This document shows positions 1 through 9,998 of a DNA stretch of 27,289 nucleotides, in pieces (the stretch's first letter is position 1; each line of letters begins with the position of its first letter). The stretch spans positions 1 through 27,289 of the forward strand of contig WKLE02003942.1 of the NCBI GenBank assembly GCA_014885115.2, given 5' to 3'. The stretch comes from Asterionellopsis glacialis (lineage: Eukaryota > Bacillariophyta > Plagiogrammaphyceae > Rhaphoneidales > Asterionellopsidaceae). A program made the position numbers and the translations under genes. The notes below the pieces were generated by a model. That model was not told where the DNA came from, ran no database searches, and worked only from the letters and a program-made list of their open reading frames with translations.

Positions 1-119
1 AAGAGGAACACCTGAAGCTATTATCAGCCTTTTGTTTTTGAAAGGAACAATCTTTTTAGAAAGAAATGTTTGTTGGCCAATCACAAATTAGACAAATTTG
101 AAGACAAAGCAACCTGTTG

Positions 120-760
120 ATATGAAACACAACGCAATGCAATGAAACAAAACAACACAAAACGACACGAAACGAAATGAAACAAAATGCAATGGAACGA
201 CATGAAACAAAACAAAACAAAATGACATGACATGAAACCAAAAAAAATTTAACGCAATGAAACAAAACAACACAAAAGAACAGGAAACAAAATGAAATGC
301 AATGGAATGAAACGAAACAAAACAAAACAAAACAAAACAAAACAAAACAAAACGACACAAAACCAAAAATAATTTAACGCAATGAAACGACACAAAACAA
401 AACGACACAAAACAAAAAGCAATGGAACAAAATGAAACAAAACGCAATGGAACGAAATGAAACGACATGAAACCAAAAAAAATTTAATGCAATGAAACAA
501 AACAACACAAAACAACATGAAACAAAATGAAATGCAATGGAATGGAACAAAACAAAACAAAACAAAACAAAACAAAACAAAACAAAACAAAACAAAACAA
601 AACAAAACAAAACAAAACAAAACAAAATGAAACAAAACAAAATGACACGAAACCAAAAACAATTTAATGCAATGAAACAAAACAAAACAAAACAAAACAA
701 AACAACACGAAACAAAACAAAACAAAACAAAACAAAACAAAACGACACAAAACCAAAAAA
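120..760. repeat. (AAAAC)n-based minisatellite with higher-order units
   Basis: The plus strand is almost entirely A and C with scattered ATG/ACG variants of an AAAAC-type pentamer. Pure (AAAAC)n runs occur near 311-350, 546-625 and 671-745. A recurring marker, AACCAAAAA followed by AATTTAA(C/T)GCAATGAAAC, starts at about 236, 361, 471 and 651, and a degenerate copy starts at 751. The spacings are 125, 110, 180 and 100 bp. Long open frames on both strands here (FCFVLF-type and NKTKQ-type peptides) are products of the repeat, not genes. Confidence 0.93.
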
Positions 761-2414
761 AATACACCACCGCCCAAAAACAATGGAGCCATAGAGAAAG
801 CCATGGAGTCTAAAAATTTTAGAAAATTTGAAACAATATACGTATTCAGACAAATATTACATAAAAAATTATATATATTTTCAGTAATGAATAATATATA
901 CATTCAATTTGAAAAGTAACAGAAATTAAACATGTGCCAGAGGAGCATGAAACATAAGGATTATATCAAAACCGGTGTGGAAAGGTATAAGGGGGAAGGA
1001 CCAAAATTGATCTAACCCAAACTCAAACGAGTTTAAAAATTTGAATGGGGGTCAACCAGCACACACAAAAAGTAGGGTAGGTTGACGTCATTGATGACAT
1101 CAAAACCCCATGACAAATAATCTGAATCCAGCAGTAGTAGGCTATTAGTACTATTAAGATAGTATTTTTCCACAATTTGAATATTTGATTTATTGAAGTG
1201 CACAGCCAAAAAAATTACTGTACTATTTCCCCAATATAATTTATAAAAGCTGGTATGAGGATTCATTTGCTACTTAAAAATTGAATTGAGTAGTTTTGTG
1301 TCTGGATAATATTGGAAAGAACCCATTATTGTCCACATGCATGTGTTGGAGGGGTCATAGGAAGAATATTAAATGTTAAGTAGGAGTGGCTTGGGGGAGA
1401 CTAAGAAAAAATTGAAGTGCTAGGAGACAAGCTAGCGAGTGACATGTGAGATTAGAAAGTTTATGTTCCATGGAACAATGTCATTTGCATATGTACAGGA
1501 GAATAAGAATAAGCAACACTTGTTCATGAATGGATCCAAGATCAGCAAACTTGCAACTCTCCACCATCACCACCAGCTTACACTATATTTCACCATCTGC
1601 TCAGTTGGTTGCATGTCAAACAATAAGATTACCCCTGGGGCTTGTCCCCTCCTGCCATACTCCCACCCCCCAGTAAAAACAATGCTTGCTTTTGATTTAA
1701 AAATAATTTAAAACTCTATTCTTCTAGTAGAGCTAATCCAAGTGCTATAACTTCTCTTTCCCATCTTACTCTGGTAAACAAGTCTTCAAGAAATTACCTT
1801 AATTTTTTGTTTCTCAATGCTACCAAGAAAAGTACTGCTGTTCCTGACTCCTTTGTACAATCTCCAGTAGCAGCAATGCTTGCTCTAGTAATACTTGATA
1901 GGGGGTACCAATAGATGGTACTATTTGATATTATCTAAAGTACTGTAGGATTTAAGGAGTAAACAAGGGACTCAACCAATTATTGAATCAATATTGCAGA
2001 TGTTTTTAAGCTCTAGGGTTTGGCAAGTAAAAACAGTATTTATTTTGAACATTATTGGTTGTACAGCAATGCTGGAAAATGTTTTAAACAAAAATCAGCA
2101 AGATTTGTGATTTAAGAACTTTCTCATTTTTGATAATATCCATATTGTTCTGTTGCCCCTCATCCTACTGTCACAGGAAAAGCCGGGAGTCAGGCCATCA
2201 AAAACGCAAGATGTCCAAGAATGAATAGACTACAGTGCCACAAAAAATGCGATAGACCATGATTTGGCAACAGAGTACAATCCAGAGCACTTGGAACGGA
2301 AATTCACATTCTTTTCACTTGATCACGGGATGATTCGATGGTAGAAAAATACGCAGTTTAAGTATTGTTTCGTAAAATAAATTGCACATTTAGCTTAAAG
2401 ACATAAAACCATGA
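761..2414. other. Intergenic, no gene recognised
   Basis: This AT-rich stretch lies between the minisatellite and the 3' end of the ankyrin gene. Only short open frames without family resemblance occur; the longest is 90 codons on the plus strand at 1439-1711. No tRNA, terminal inverted repeat or convincing retroelement fragment was seen. The last few hundred bases should contain the 3' UTR and polyadenylation region of the minus-strand gene. Confidence 0.6.
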
Positions 2415-5120
2415 TTAAAGTTCATTCTTGCTCTCGTCACGGGCCTTAGCGGCCTTGGCTTCTTGCTCCAAAACTTCTGAATCAGTCTCTGGCTTAAAAT
2501 CAAAATCTGCTGCGACGTGTCCTTCTTTGTCCTTTAAAGTGGCATCTGCACCACTCTTCAATAAAAGCTGTACAAGAGCAGAGTGATTTTTCATTGCATC
2601 CTGGATAATCTTGAGAGTTCCACCATCTTCCGTACCTTCTTCCTCTTTGTCGCCTTCAGTCAAGTATTGGCTGTATCTTTCCCAGAGAGTTTCGACTTGA
2701 TTTTTCCCGTTGTAGGCAAACATGAGTGCTGTGTGGCCATCTGCATTTTGATTGTTTACATCAGCACCGGCAGCAAGGAGAGCTTCGACGGCCTCTAGAT
2801 GTCCACGAGCACAAGCAGCCATGATGGCGTTTGTGGAATCCTTGTCTTTGGCATTTACATCAGCCTTTGCTTCAATCAACAATTTCACTGCCTCCAAATG
2901 TCCTTCTGAAGCAGCCGCAATCAGTGGCGTAATACCCTCATCACTTGGTGCATCAACAAAGTCGCCTTTCGTTTTCTTTTCTAATAATAGTTTAACAACT
3001 TCGGTCAGTCCACGATGACTGGCTTGCAAAAGCGTGTTAACCTTTTTATCGTCTGTGAAGTATAAGTCAGCACCCTTTTCGATAAGCAGAGATGCAAACT
3101 CGGAATTTTCTACTTGGATGGCATCCATGAGCAAGTTGTGAGAAACGCCGTCTTCGTCGACGTAAGGTGTGTTGGGGTCTGCTCCAGCAGCAACGATGCT
3201 CACTGCTGAATCACCGTGGTTGCCCTTGACAGCCAGTACGAGGGGCGTTCGTCCCTCCTCATCCGCTACAGTCACATCAGCACCAGATTCAATCAAGAGA
3301 TTGACGCATTCATGGTGTCCTGCTTGAGCTGCAACATGCACAGCAGTGACACCGTCCACATGGGGCTCTTCGTCAGGGTAAGTACCATCGGCAACCATTT
3401 GTTCGTACTTGACCATATATTCTGGAGTTGCCTTTGCGATGGCATTCACGTCAGCGCCGTTGTCAATAAGTTGTTTTGTGCACTCAAGATGACCCCCAGC
3501 GGCAGAGAACATGACTGATGTACCACCCGATTCTGAATGTAAGTTGATGTGAGCAGCGAGTTTGGCAGCATCCATGCTTTTCTTGAGGGCGTCGATGACT
3601 AGAGTCTGTCCATCGATGTCTCCCTGAGATGCCACTGCCATGAGAGGTGTTACACCGTCGTTGTCAATGAAATCAAACTTAGCACCCTTTTCGATGAGAA
3701 GCCTCATCGAATCGGTGTTACCACCACTAGCAGCTTCTAAGAGTGCTGTACCACCGTTGCTGTGTTCAGTGTTGACAACAGCTCCACCTTTGTCAATCAA
3801 AATATTCATTACATCGTTCATGCCAGAAGCTGCAGCATACATCAATGCAGTAACTCCATTACCCGAAGTAGCATCGACTGCAGCACCAGCTTCCAAGAGA
3901 TATGTTACAGCCTCTTTGTGACCCTTGGCAGCTGCAATGATGAGAGCGCTGAATCCTGTCTCAGAAAATGAATCCACATATGTGACTCCGTTCTCATCCG
4001 GTTCATTTCCGGCCTTTGCAATCAATGCTTTCAACAGATCAACATTTCCATTTTCAGCTGCATTCATAAGAGGATTAAGGCCATCACTATCAATGGCCTT
4101 AGGATCCGCTCCATTCTCCAACAAGAGGTTGGCAACATCAGCATGTCCACCCATAGATGCCGAATGAAGTGCTGTAATACCATCATCACGCTCGATGGCT
4201 GCATCAGCACCCTTATTGAGGAGAAGTTTGATACTATCTGTCTTACCCTCTCCAGCTGCAAGCCACAAGGCAGTCACTCCGGAATTGGCCTTTGCATCAA
4301 CTTCTGCTCCTTCCTTAAACAGAAGTTCCATGACCTTGGTGTGTCCCATAATAGCAGCCTCCATCAAAGCACTGACACCATCCTTGTCCTTGGCATTGAT
4401 ATCAGCTCCTTCTTTCAAGAGAAGTTTTACGATGTCGATGAGTCCATTGGAGGCAGCAGGGATGATAGCAGTTAGATCATCCCAATCACGTGAATTTACG
4501 TCAACACCATCCTTGACAAGAGCTTGCACCTTTTTCTTGTCACCATCTGATGCAGCACCAATCAAACGTGCCGCAGGAGAAGACATGGCAACAATGTCAG
4601 CAGCTGTCGCAAATTGAAGCTGAAGAGGAGTGTAAGGCATTTCATCTGCGAGTGGTCCAGAGCAGGGTACAGTTAAGGCCTTGTTACCACCCTTTTCTCG
4701 TGTCAAGCATTGTTGGTGTTTGGATCCAGCTTCTCCCTCGGTCAAAACATATCCAGAATCATTATCACCAAGAATATTCCAATTTTTGGCACCGCAGTGA
4801 GTGCACTTGGCTAGCTTGACATCGTTAACTTTTTCCTGATCCTTCTCAGCGCAAGATTTTTTGGTAATACAAATTCCATCCTCGTCTTCTTCTTCGCCTA
4901 CGGGAACTCTCTTGTGAATCTGATATGTCCCAGGTGATCCTACAACATAAAATAATGTATCAATAGAGCACCGTTGGAACTTCTCTCCATGTAAACACTG
5001 CCCATCAGTGGGATCCTGAAGAAAGAAATTCGGGGGCTCCTTTTCAGATGTTTCTACCGAGGCAGCAATTTGAATTCCACTAAGCAGCACTGCCGATAAT
5101 ACAAGAGGATTAAATCGCAT
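2415..5120 (-). CDS. Secreted/ER-retained ankyrin-repeat protein with Cys-rich N-terminal domain
   Basis: This is a single-exon gene of 901 codons. Residues 1-21 form a signal peptide (hydrophobic LVLSAVLLSGIQIAA core, small residues before the likely cleavage). Residues 35-160 carry eight cysteines (42, 51, 84, 90, 106, 109, 138, 153) and a GYVLTE...QQCLTR...PCSG pattern that recalls a ricin-B/beta-trefoil fold, though weakly. From about residue 180 onward there are about 18 ankyrin repeats with the usual G-x-T-A-L, AA--GH and LLL-GA-VN signatures. Two or three repeats have long insertions. The acidic/Ala-rich tail ends in ESKNEL, a K/HDEL-type ER retrieval signal. The protein is therefore expected in the ER lumen, where the cysteines could form disulfides. 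The molecular role is unknown; ankyrin repeats generally bind proteins. The gene is divergent from the parvulin gene. Confidence 0.92.
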   Translation of the reverse strand: MRFNPLVLSAVLLSGIQIAASVETSEKEPPNFFLQDPTDGQCLHGEKFQRCSIDTLFYVVGSPGTYQIHKRVPVGEEEDEDGICITKKSCAEKDQEKVNDVKLAKCTHCGAKNWNILGDNDSGYVLTEGEAGSKHQQCLTREKGGNKALTVPCSGPLADEMPYTPLQLQFATAADIVAMSSPAARLIGAASDGDKKKVQALVKDGVDVNSRDWDDLTAIIPAASNGLIDIVKLLLKEGADINAKDKDGVSALMEAAIMGHTKVMELLFKEGAEVDAKANSGVTALWLAAGEGKTDSIKLLLNKGADAAIERDDGITALHSASMGGHADVANLLLENGADPKAIDSDGLNPLMNAAENGNVDLLKALIAKAGNEPDENGVTYVDSFSETGFSALIIAAAKGHKEAVTYLLEAGAAVDATSGNGVTALMYAAASGMNDVMNILIDKGGAVVNTEHSNGGTALLEAASGGNTDSMRLLIEKGAKFDFIDNDGVTPLMAVASQGDIDGQTLVIDALKKSMDAAKLAAHINLHSESGGTSVMFSAAGGHLECTKQLIDNGADVNAIAKATPEYMVKYEQMVADGTYPDEEPHVDGVTAVHVAAQAGHHECVNLLIESGADVTVADEEGRTPLVLAVKGNHGDSAVSIVAAGADPNTPYVDEDGVSHNLLMDAIQVENSEFASLLIEKGADLYFTDDKKVNTLLQASHRGLTEVVKLLLEKKTKGDFVDAPSDEGITPLIAAASEGHLEAVKLLIEAKADVNAKDKDSTNAIMAACARGHLEAVEALLAAGADVNNQNADGHTALMFAYNGKNQVETLWERYSQYLTEGDKEEEGTEDGGTLKIIQDAMKNHSALVQLLLKSGADATLKDKEGHVAADFDFKPETDSEVLEQEAKAAKARDESKNEL

Positions 5121-6220
5121 AATGATTCACTTTCTCTCTATTTGCTCCTAATATTCCAACAAAGTGTTTACAAAAGAAATCGTCAAGTCACTATGTGAGA
5201 GAAATTTTTCCATAACACGACTTGTGAACAACCAAAACGAAGCTTTCACTGAAAATCTTCAACTGCACAGAATTTCAAAACAAAATTTTGGTATAGTCGA
5301 CATTTTTCAATCTTATAAGCAGCATAGTAAAGAGTTCCAAACAAACGAAATGCTTCCGCGAGAAAAGTTTCCCATAAAATCATATCATCACCGTCAGACT
5401 TACGTTGGATCAAGGAAGATATTTTCTTTGTTGGCGTTGTGTGTGTTGTTGTGAGCTGTGATGAGAGTGTGATGTGCAGTGGAAGAATTAGCAGTGCGAT
5501 GATTTTCGGGACCACGAGAGAAGCCCCCCGACTGATTGCAGGGAGACTTCCCCGTGTCGCGTGGAAATGAGGAATCAATCCAAACGGTTGAAAACAGACG
5601 TCAGAATAAGATCTTGTGTACAATTTCCAACGGACAGATTATCATTTTAACAGAGGAACCAGTACCAAATGATATCTTCCAGTACTTTTTAACTTGACCT
5701 CATATAAAAGCATGGAATACAGGTATGAACATATGTAATAATAAACGTGTAGGTAGGATTCTTTTGATTTTCGTCTAATTCATCCTACTTACTGTACCTG
5801 TACATACAGAAGAAACTGTGGGAAGTCAGAGTTGTTGTGTTTTTCCTGGTAAGACGCCTCTAGTAGCTAGACGTCTGCGCGGGGACAGATCTGTCAATGC
5901 ATGTCCGCGGCCTCATTTTTTTCTGTCAGTCCTCCGTTTCTGCACGCGTACCCTACAGAACAACAGCAAGACACAAAAGACTCAAGAAATTTTCGAGTTC
6001 TCAACTCCCATGCATCCTTACCAGAAGAAACGGCAGGAACCTCTCTAGTTTAGTTCTGCAGTCTGGCGCGGAAGCACTCAAACTGATCACTGATAGATCA
6101 CAACATACCAACACAACAATACTGTTTAGTCATCCAACCAAACGTTTCGGTACCTCCCCAACGAATTCCTTTCCGAGCCACATAGAAGTGTTGAAGAGTA
6201 GGAGTATTCTCAAAGTCGCA
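5121..6220. promoter_or_regulatory. Shared upstream region of divergent ankyrin and parvulin genes
   Basis: This 1.1-kb region separates two divergent start codons and so must hold both promoters and 5' UTRs. A TATAAAAG octamer lies at 5703-5710 on the plus strand, about 510 nt before the parvulin start, so it only fits a long 5' UTR. A perfect 12-bp palindrome GACAGATCTGTC lies at 5884-5895. An in-frame ATG at 5897 would extend the parvulin by 108 residues. I reject it because the downstream ATG directly begins a signal peptide. No other gene is supported. Confidence 0.45.
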
Positions 6221-6769
6221 ATGTGTCGTAAACGAGTTCTATTGTCCCATGCATTGATATCCTTGTGGGTATCGTCATCATTAGCACAACAAGATACCCA
6301 GGATGATGCGTTTGACATTCGAAGCACGAGGGCTACGTCGAAACCTTGGTATTCAAGTGATACCAGTATTTTTGGCTTTACTATTCCGGTCAGCCCAGTG
6401 ACTCTGTTAATTTCTATTCTGGCAATTTGGAACATTTATCGAGAAATGATTAAAGCAAGTAGAGCCACTGGGTCTCACATTTTACTTGATGACAGCAGTG
6501 ATGCCACCAAGAAAAAGTTAGAGGCCGCCAAAAAAGAAATTGGAAATGACCCAAACAAGTTTGCCAAGTACGCACGTGAACATAGCCAATGCCCCAGTAA
6601 GGAAAATGGAGGATTCCTTGGCACATGGAAGAGGGGTGACATGGACCCAAATTTCGACAAAGCTGCATTTGATCCACTGAACGAAGTAAATACAACAATC
6701 GGCCCCGTCAAGACACATTTTGGTTATCATTTGCTTTTCATAAAGGAGAGAACTCTCATCGATAAGTAA
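6221..6769 (+). CDS. Membrane-anchored parvulin-type peptidyl-prolyl cis-trans isomerase
   Basis: This 182-residue protein has a signal-peptide-like segment at 1-22 (MCRKR then a hydrophobic run to SSSLA). A second hydrophobic helix spans about 54-73 and is followed by basic residues. A PPIC/rotamase domain spans about 84-177. Parvulin hallmarks are visible: SHIL (His86), the SQCPS active-site segment (Cys124), GGFLG, RGDM (Met141) with Phe145, and the final FGYHL (His170) ending in IKER. Parvulins isomerise peptidyl-prolyl bonds during folding or signalling. There is no WW domain, and the basic loop that gives Pin1 its phospho-specificity is not evident. The start at 6221 was chosen because it places the signal sequence at the N-terminus. 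With both hydrophobic segments inserted, or the first cleaved, the catalytic domain would face the cytosol. Confidence 0.9.
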   Translation: MCRKRVLLSHALISLWVSSSLAQQDTQDDAFDIRSTRATSKPWYSSDTSIFGFTIPVSPVTLLISILAIWNIYREMIKASRATGSHILLDDSSDATKKKLEAAKKEIGNDPNKFAKYAREHSQCPSKENGGFLGTWKRGDMDPNFDKAAFDPLNEVNTTIGPVKTHFGYHLLFIKERTLIDK

Positions 6770-8419
6770 ACCTCGGAATGCTACAGTTGGTATAATGATT
6801 GGGATGAAATATCTAGGGAAGAACAGGATAAAATACGATTTTAGTTGATCGCAATGGAGAACCAATGTATTTTTCCAAGGAGGATTCTCATGGAATAAAT
6901 TTTTGATGCAGAATTGTCACGTCGTCTCTGCTTATTGCGTTTACATCAAAGACGGAACTAAAATAGCAAGATGTAAGATAGAAGTTGTAATATCTTACTC
7001 GAAAGATACTTTTAACCTTATCACCTTCCTCCATTTCTCCAGGTAGCACAGTTGTCACAGTGAAAAAATACTGGATCTCATTTTTCCAACAGGACCTATA
7101 ATACCTGGTACCAGTATTCCTAGAGTATGTAAAAGTACCATACCGGTGGTATCTGATAGTACTGCATTGCAATACTGTTTTTTTGGAAACTGGGGTTTCA
7201 GGCGCAACAGGCGACCTTTGAAGTGATACTGTGATGCTTGGTCTATTTTGCCTTTGCGATCCTGATTTAAAAACATGCTCAAACCTTCCAAACCTTGTGC
7301 GACAAATTTCAGAATCCCATCAATACTTTTTTTCCAAATGCAATGACATTATTTTTCAGAATTCAGTCACATTATTTTCCTCCACCAGTTGCAGTAGTAC
7401 CGAAACGAGAAAACGGAGATCGCAGTATTATGAACAACAATAGTCCTTTGTTCTTTCTGGAGAATAAAAGAGATGGTAAAATACATAACAACTAGCACCT
7501 CTAGGACTAGGACCTACCATTACGACTCTGGTACGGCGATGAAAGAGCAATGGCCAACAAACAGCTCGGTCATCCCGGCCGCCTTCAAACTGATGTTTTT
7601 ATTTCTGACAGTTATGACTACCTGGTACGTCCTTAGGAGTACAGGTAGTCCTCTAGTAGGACTAGTCATCGTAGGACCGAAAGGATCTACCTGGTAGGCC
7701 TACTGACTAGACTACAATAATACCTACCAGGTAAAGTTTTTGTTGGCGGTGGCGTTCTGTTGAAAAATTGTGATCGGACTTTGGACCGGCGGGCGCGGCG
7801 GAAATGACACCCTTGAGACACAAACGAGACATCGCGTAGAATAATAATTGTACGTTCCCTATGAATCTTTCTGAATCACGCTTGAGTTCATCATCCACCT
7901 TATTGCTTTTTACGGTAGACTACACTACCACGTAGAGTCATTTGAAGAGGACTACCGGTAATCAAAATAGGACTACAGTAGCAATTATTAATACCAGTAC
8001 AACCAGGAAATTGTTATCCGAAACACGGGTAGGGTATTTTGGATCATGAGTCATGATCGATGAAATCTTTGATAGTAGTCTAGACTAGGACCTAGTCTTG
8101 AATCTGACTGTACAAGTATTGTAGGGGCAATTGAAGATAGATCCCAAAACCACGATTAGCTCAGTCTTGCACAGGTTTTTTCGGTTTATATAATAAATAG
8201 TCATCAAATCAATAGTTTTCTGAGAACAAACTTGTTAGATGATATTCGCATATACTGTATCAATTTTCGCAAATGAAAAAAAAGGAAGTCTGATCGTAGA
8301 AAATCTGAAGGGACTCATTAGTAATAAATACGTAAAAACGGATCATCTACGTCATGCTCGCTGCAAATACTGTATATTTTCACTTTATATGATTAATATG
8401 GACAAAGTACAGCACATTC

Positions 8420-8437
8420 ACCTGTACCGGTACAGGT
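8420..8437. repeat. Perfect 18-bp palindrome
   Basis: The sequence ACCTGTACCGGTACAGGT equals its own reverse complement and is followed directly by a further ACCTGGTATA word. It belongs to the group of GTAC/ACCTGG-type words that recur in the noncoding parts of the window. Confidence 0.9.
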
Positions 8438-8525
8438 ACCTGGTATACTAATTAAGAACCCCCCGCGCCCCTTGTTCTACCGAAAGAACGCGGCGGGCGG
8501 GGAAGCATATGTTTTCGCAATATAG

Positions 8526-8546
8526 TTTACTGTACAGTACAGTAAA
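8526..8546. repeat. 21-bp palindrome of the GTACAGTA type
   Basis: TTTACTGTAC and GTACAGTAAA are exact reverse complements separated by a single A. The site is intergenic, about 260 nt before the next start codon. Its function is unknown; it could be a dyad protein-binding site or part of a dispersed repeat. Confidence 0.85.
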
Positions 8547-8808
8547 ACAATAAATGCACCAATTGGAAAGAGTACAGCAACAGTGTATTTTCATTTCTGA
8601 ATTTATTAAATAATGTCGTATTTTTTTATCTTTCCCCCTCCTAATTCTTATCATTGGATATGTTATGACAGAATACAGAGTAGTCTGCTTCATTTATGTC
8701 GTAAGTATTACTTAAAGAAGGATGGCCTTTAACCGATTATGTTAGACTTGAACTTCGAGTAGTGTTAAAAACCACAAACTCTGAATGAGATGCATGAGAT
8801 AGAATAGA

Positions 8809-9921
8809 ATGAATACGAATTTCGAATTGAAAAAGAACGTAATAAACTTGAATTTGCACAATCTGGTACGAGTGCTGTATCGGGCCCAATGCAATACCTT
8901 ATCTCGGGCACAAATCTTCTCCCAAAAATCTATTATTTACTATAATACATGCTACGAATACTTGCGAATAGAACATATCGAACATAAAATTCAAGCATCA
9001 CTGGATCCTATTCATCTCATGCCTGCCCAGATGGTTGCAACAACTGATTCCAATACTTCGAATGAGCATTCTGAAAACGATACCGAGAAAAGTGCAAACA
9101 TGGACTTTCATTTCACAGAAGAAATATCTGATGATCCATCCAGTCATACAGAGTGGTATTTGCAAAAACACCCGTTAGAGTTGTCATTTCCAATTCGCTT
9201 TGAGGACGGAATGAGCTATGAAGAGTGTGAACAATATTACTGTTCTCTCTATCCAGATCGCAAGATTCGCCAACAAGGAGGAAGAGCAATCCCCCAAAAG
9301 AGAATTGCATCAAAATTGGAACTTCAGCAAGAAGCAAGTGGCAGTCTCCGATCATGCTTACGACGATCAAGGTTTGATTTTTCGAATCCTACAACCAGAA
9401 GAAGAAATTCTCCTCCAAAGCGTCAACTTCGACGATGTGTCTCATTTTCAAATGGTTCCACTGCATCACAATCACCATCTTCCACTTTATCAAACTCCAA
9501 ACTGTCAATAGCAAGATCTTGGCAATCAATGCGACAAGTGTCAGACGATATTTGCGTTTCCTTTAAAAAACATGTTTACGTTGTCACTGTATACCCCTTT
9601 CATGAATATCCCAGCGAAATTTGGTCATCTATGTGGCATGGTAGAAAGGAATTTGCTAGAATCGTGAAACAAGCATCTAGAGAACAGAAGCGAGAGGAGC
9701 AACAACGAGCTGCTACGCAAAGGCAATTGGAAGAAGAGGAATTGTTGATTGACTGGTTACCAGAAAGCAAACACACGACAGAATATGATGACCTTTCCTG
9801 TGCAAGAACTTTTGAAATAACTAGCTGCTCTTCTGATTTTGAAGGAACATCTGCTAGTATGCCTTTACCAGGTTGGCCTCATGCCGAAGTTGAAAGTATG
9901 GAAACTATTGTGATAAATTAG
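8809..9921 (+). CDS. Hypothetical protein with RVxF-like motif and V-x-F...W motif region
   Basis: This is a 370-codon open frame that starts just after an in-frame stop. An internal ATG at 9019 (MPAQM) gives a 300-residue product and is an equally possible start, since the first 70 codons are AT-rich and lack clear conservation signals. Using the longer numbering, RRCVSF lies at 208-213 and fits the RVxF-type PP1-docking pattern. The stretch 250-290 (VSFKKHVYV, then PFHEYPSEIWSSMW, then a basic segment) resembles a motif I associate with many uncharacterised diatom proteins, where a V-x-F-x-x-x-V strand precedes an E-I-x-x-x-W helix. A charged helix rich in Glu, Gln and Arg follows (about 284-315). 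There are no membrane segments. The function is not recognised. It is convergent with the NOG1-like gene, with stops 77 nt apart. Confidence 0.72.
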   Translation: MNTNFELKKNVINLNLHNLVRVLYRAQCNTLSRAQIFSQKSIIYYNTCYEYLRIEHIEHKIQASLDPIHLMPAQMVATTDSNTSNEHSENDTEKSANMDFHFTEEISDDPSSHTEWYLQKHPLELSFPIRFEDGMSYEECEQYYCSLYPDRKIRQQGGRAIPQKRIASKLELQQEASGSLRSCLRRSRFDFSNPTTRRRNSPPKRQLRRCVSFSNGSTASQSPSSTLSNSKLSIARSWQSMRQVSDDICVSFKKHVYVVTVYPFHEYPSEIWSSMWHGRKEFARIVKQASREQKREEQQRAATQRQLEEEELLIDWLPESKHTTEYDDLSCARTFEITSCSSDFEGTSASMPLPGWPHAEVESMETIVIN

Positions 9922-9998
9922 ACTACTGAAATATCTAGTATGTACAATTCATATTGCTACCATTTTTATATCTAGAGAGGATTGTACGGAATTTTTTT

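Larger units (their letters stand above)
6770..8808. other. Palindrome-rich intergenic region without recognised genes
   Basis: This 2-kb region contains no open frame with family resemblance. It is rich in short inverted repeats and recurring words: TACCTGGTA-like boxes near 7102-7116, 7617-7627, 7688-7696 and 7721-7733, and TAGGACTAG/AGTCCT words between 7500 and 8105. Perfect palindromes occur at 8420-8437 (ACCTGTACCGGTACAGGT) and, with one central base, at 8526-8546. No tRNA or transposon ends were recognised. The left end should contain the parvulin 3' UTR. Confidence 0.55.

Noticed and set aside
56..903. Several long open frames over the minisatellite on both strands
   Set aside because: They translate to repetitive FCFVLF or NKTKQ peptides dictated by the pentamer repeat and have no start, domain or composition of a real gene.
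1439..1711. 90-codon open frame on the plus strand
   Set aside because: No family resemblance, isolated in AT-rich DNA, and of a length expected by chance.
2583..4819. Many plus-strand open frames opposite the ankyrin gene
   Set aside because: They are antisense shadows of the ankyrin repeat periodicity; the minus-strand reading gives clear ankyrin repeats.
5897..6220. N-terminal extension of the parvulin frame from the ATG at 5897
   Set aside because: It would bury the signal peptide at residue 109; the extension has no targeting or domain features.
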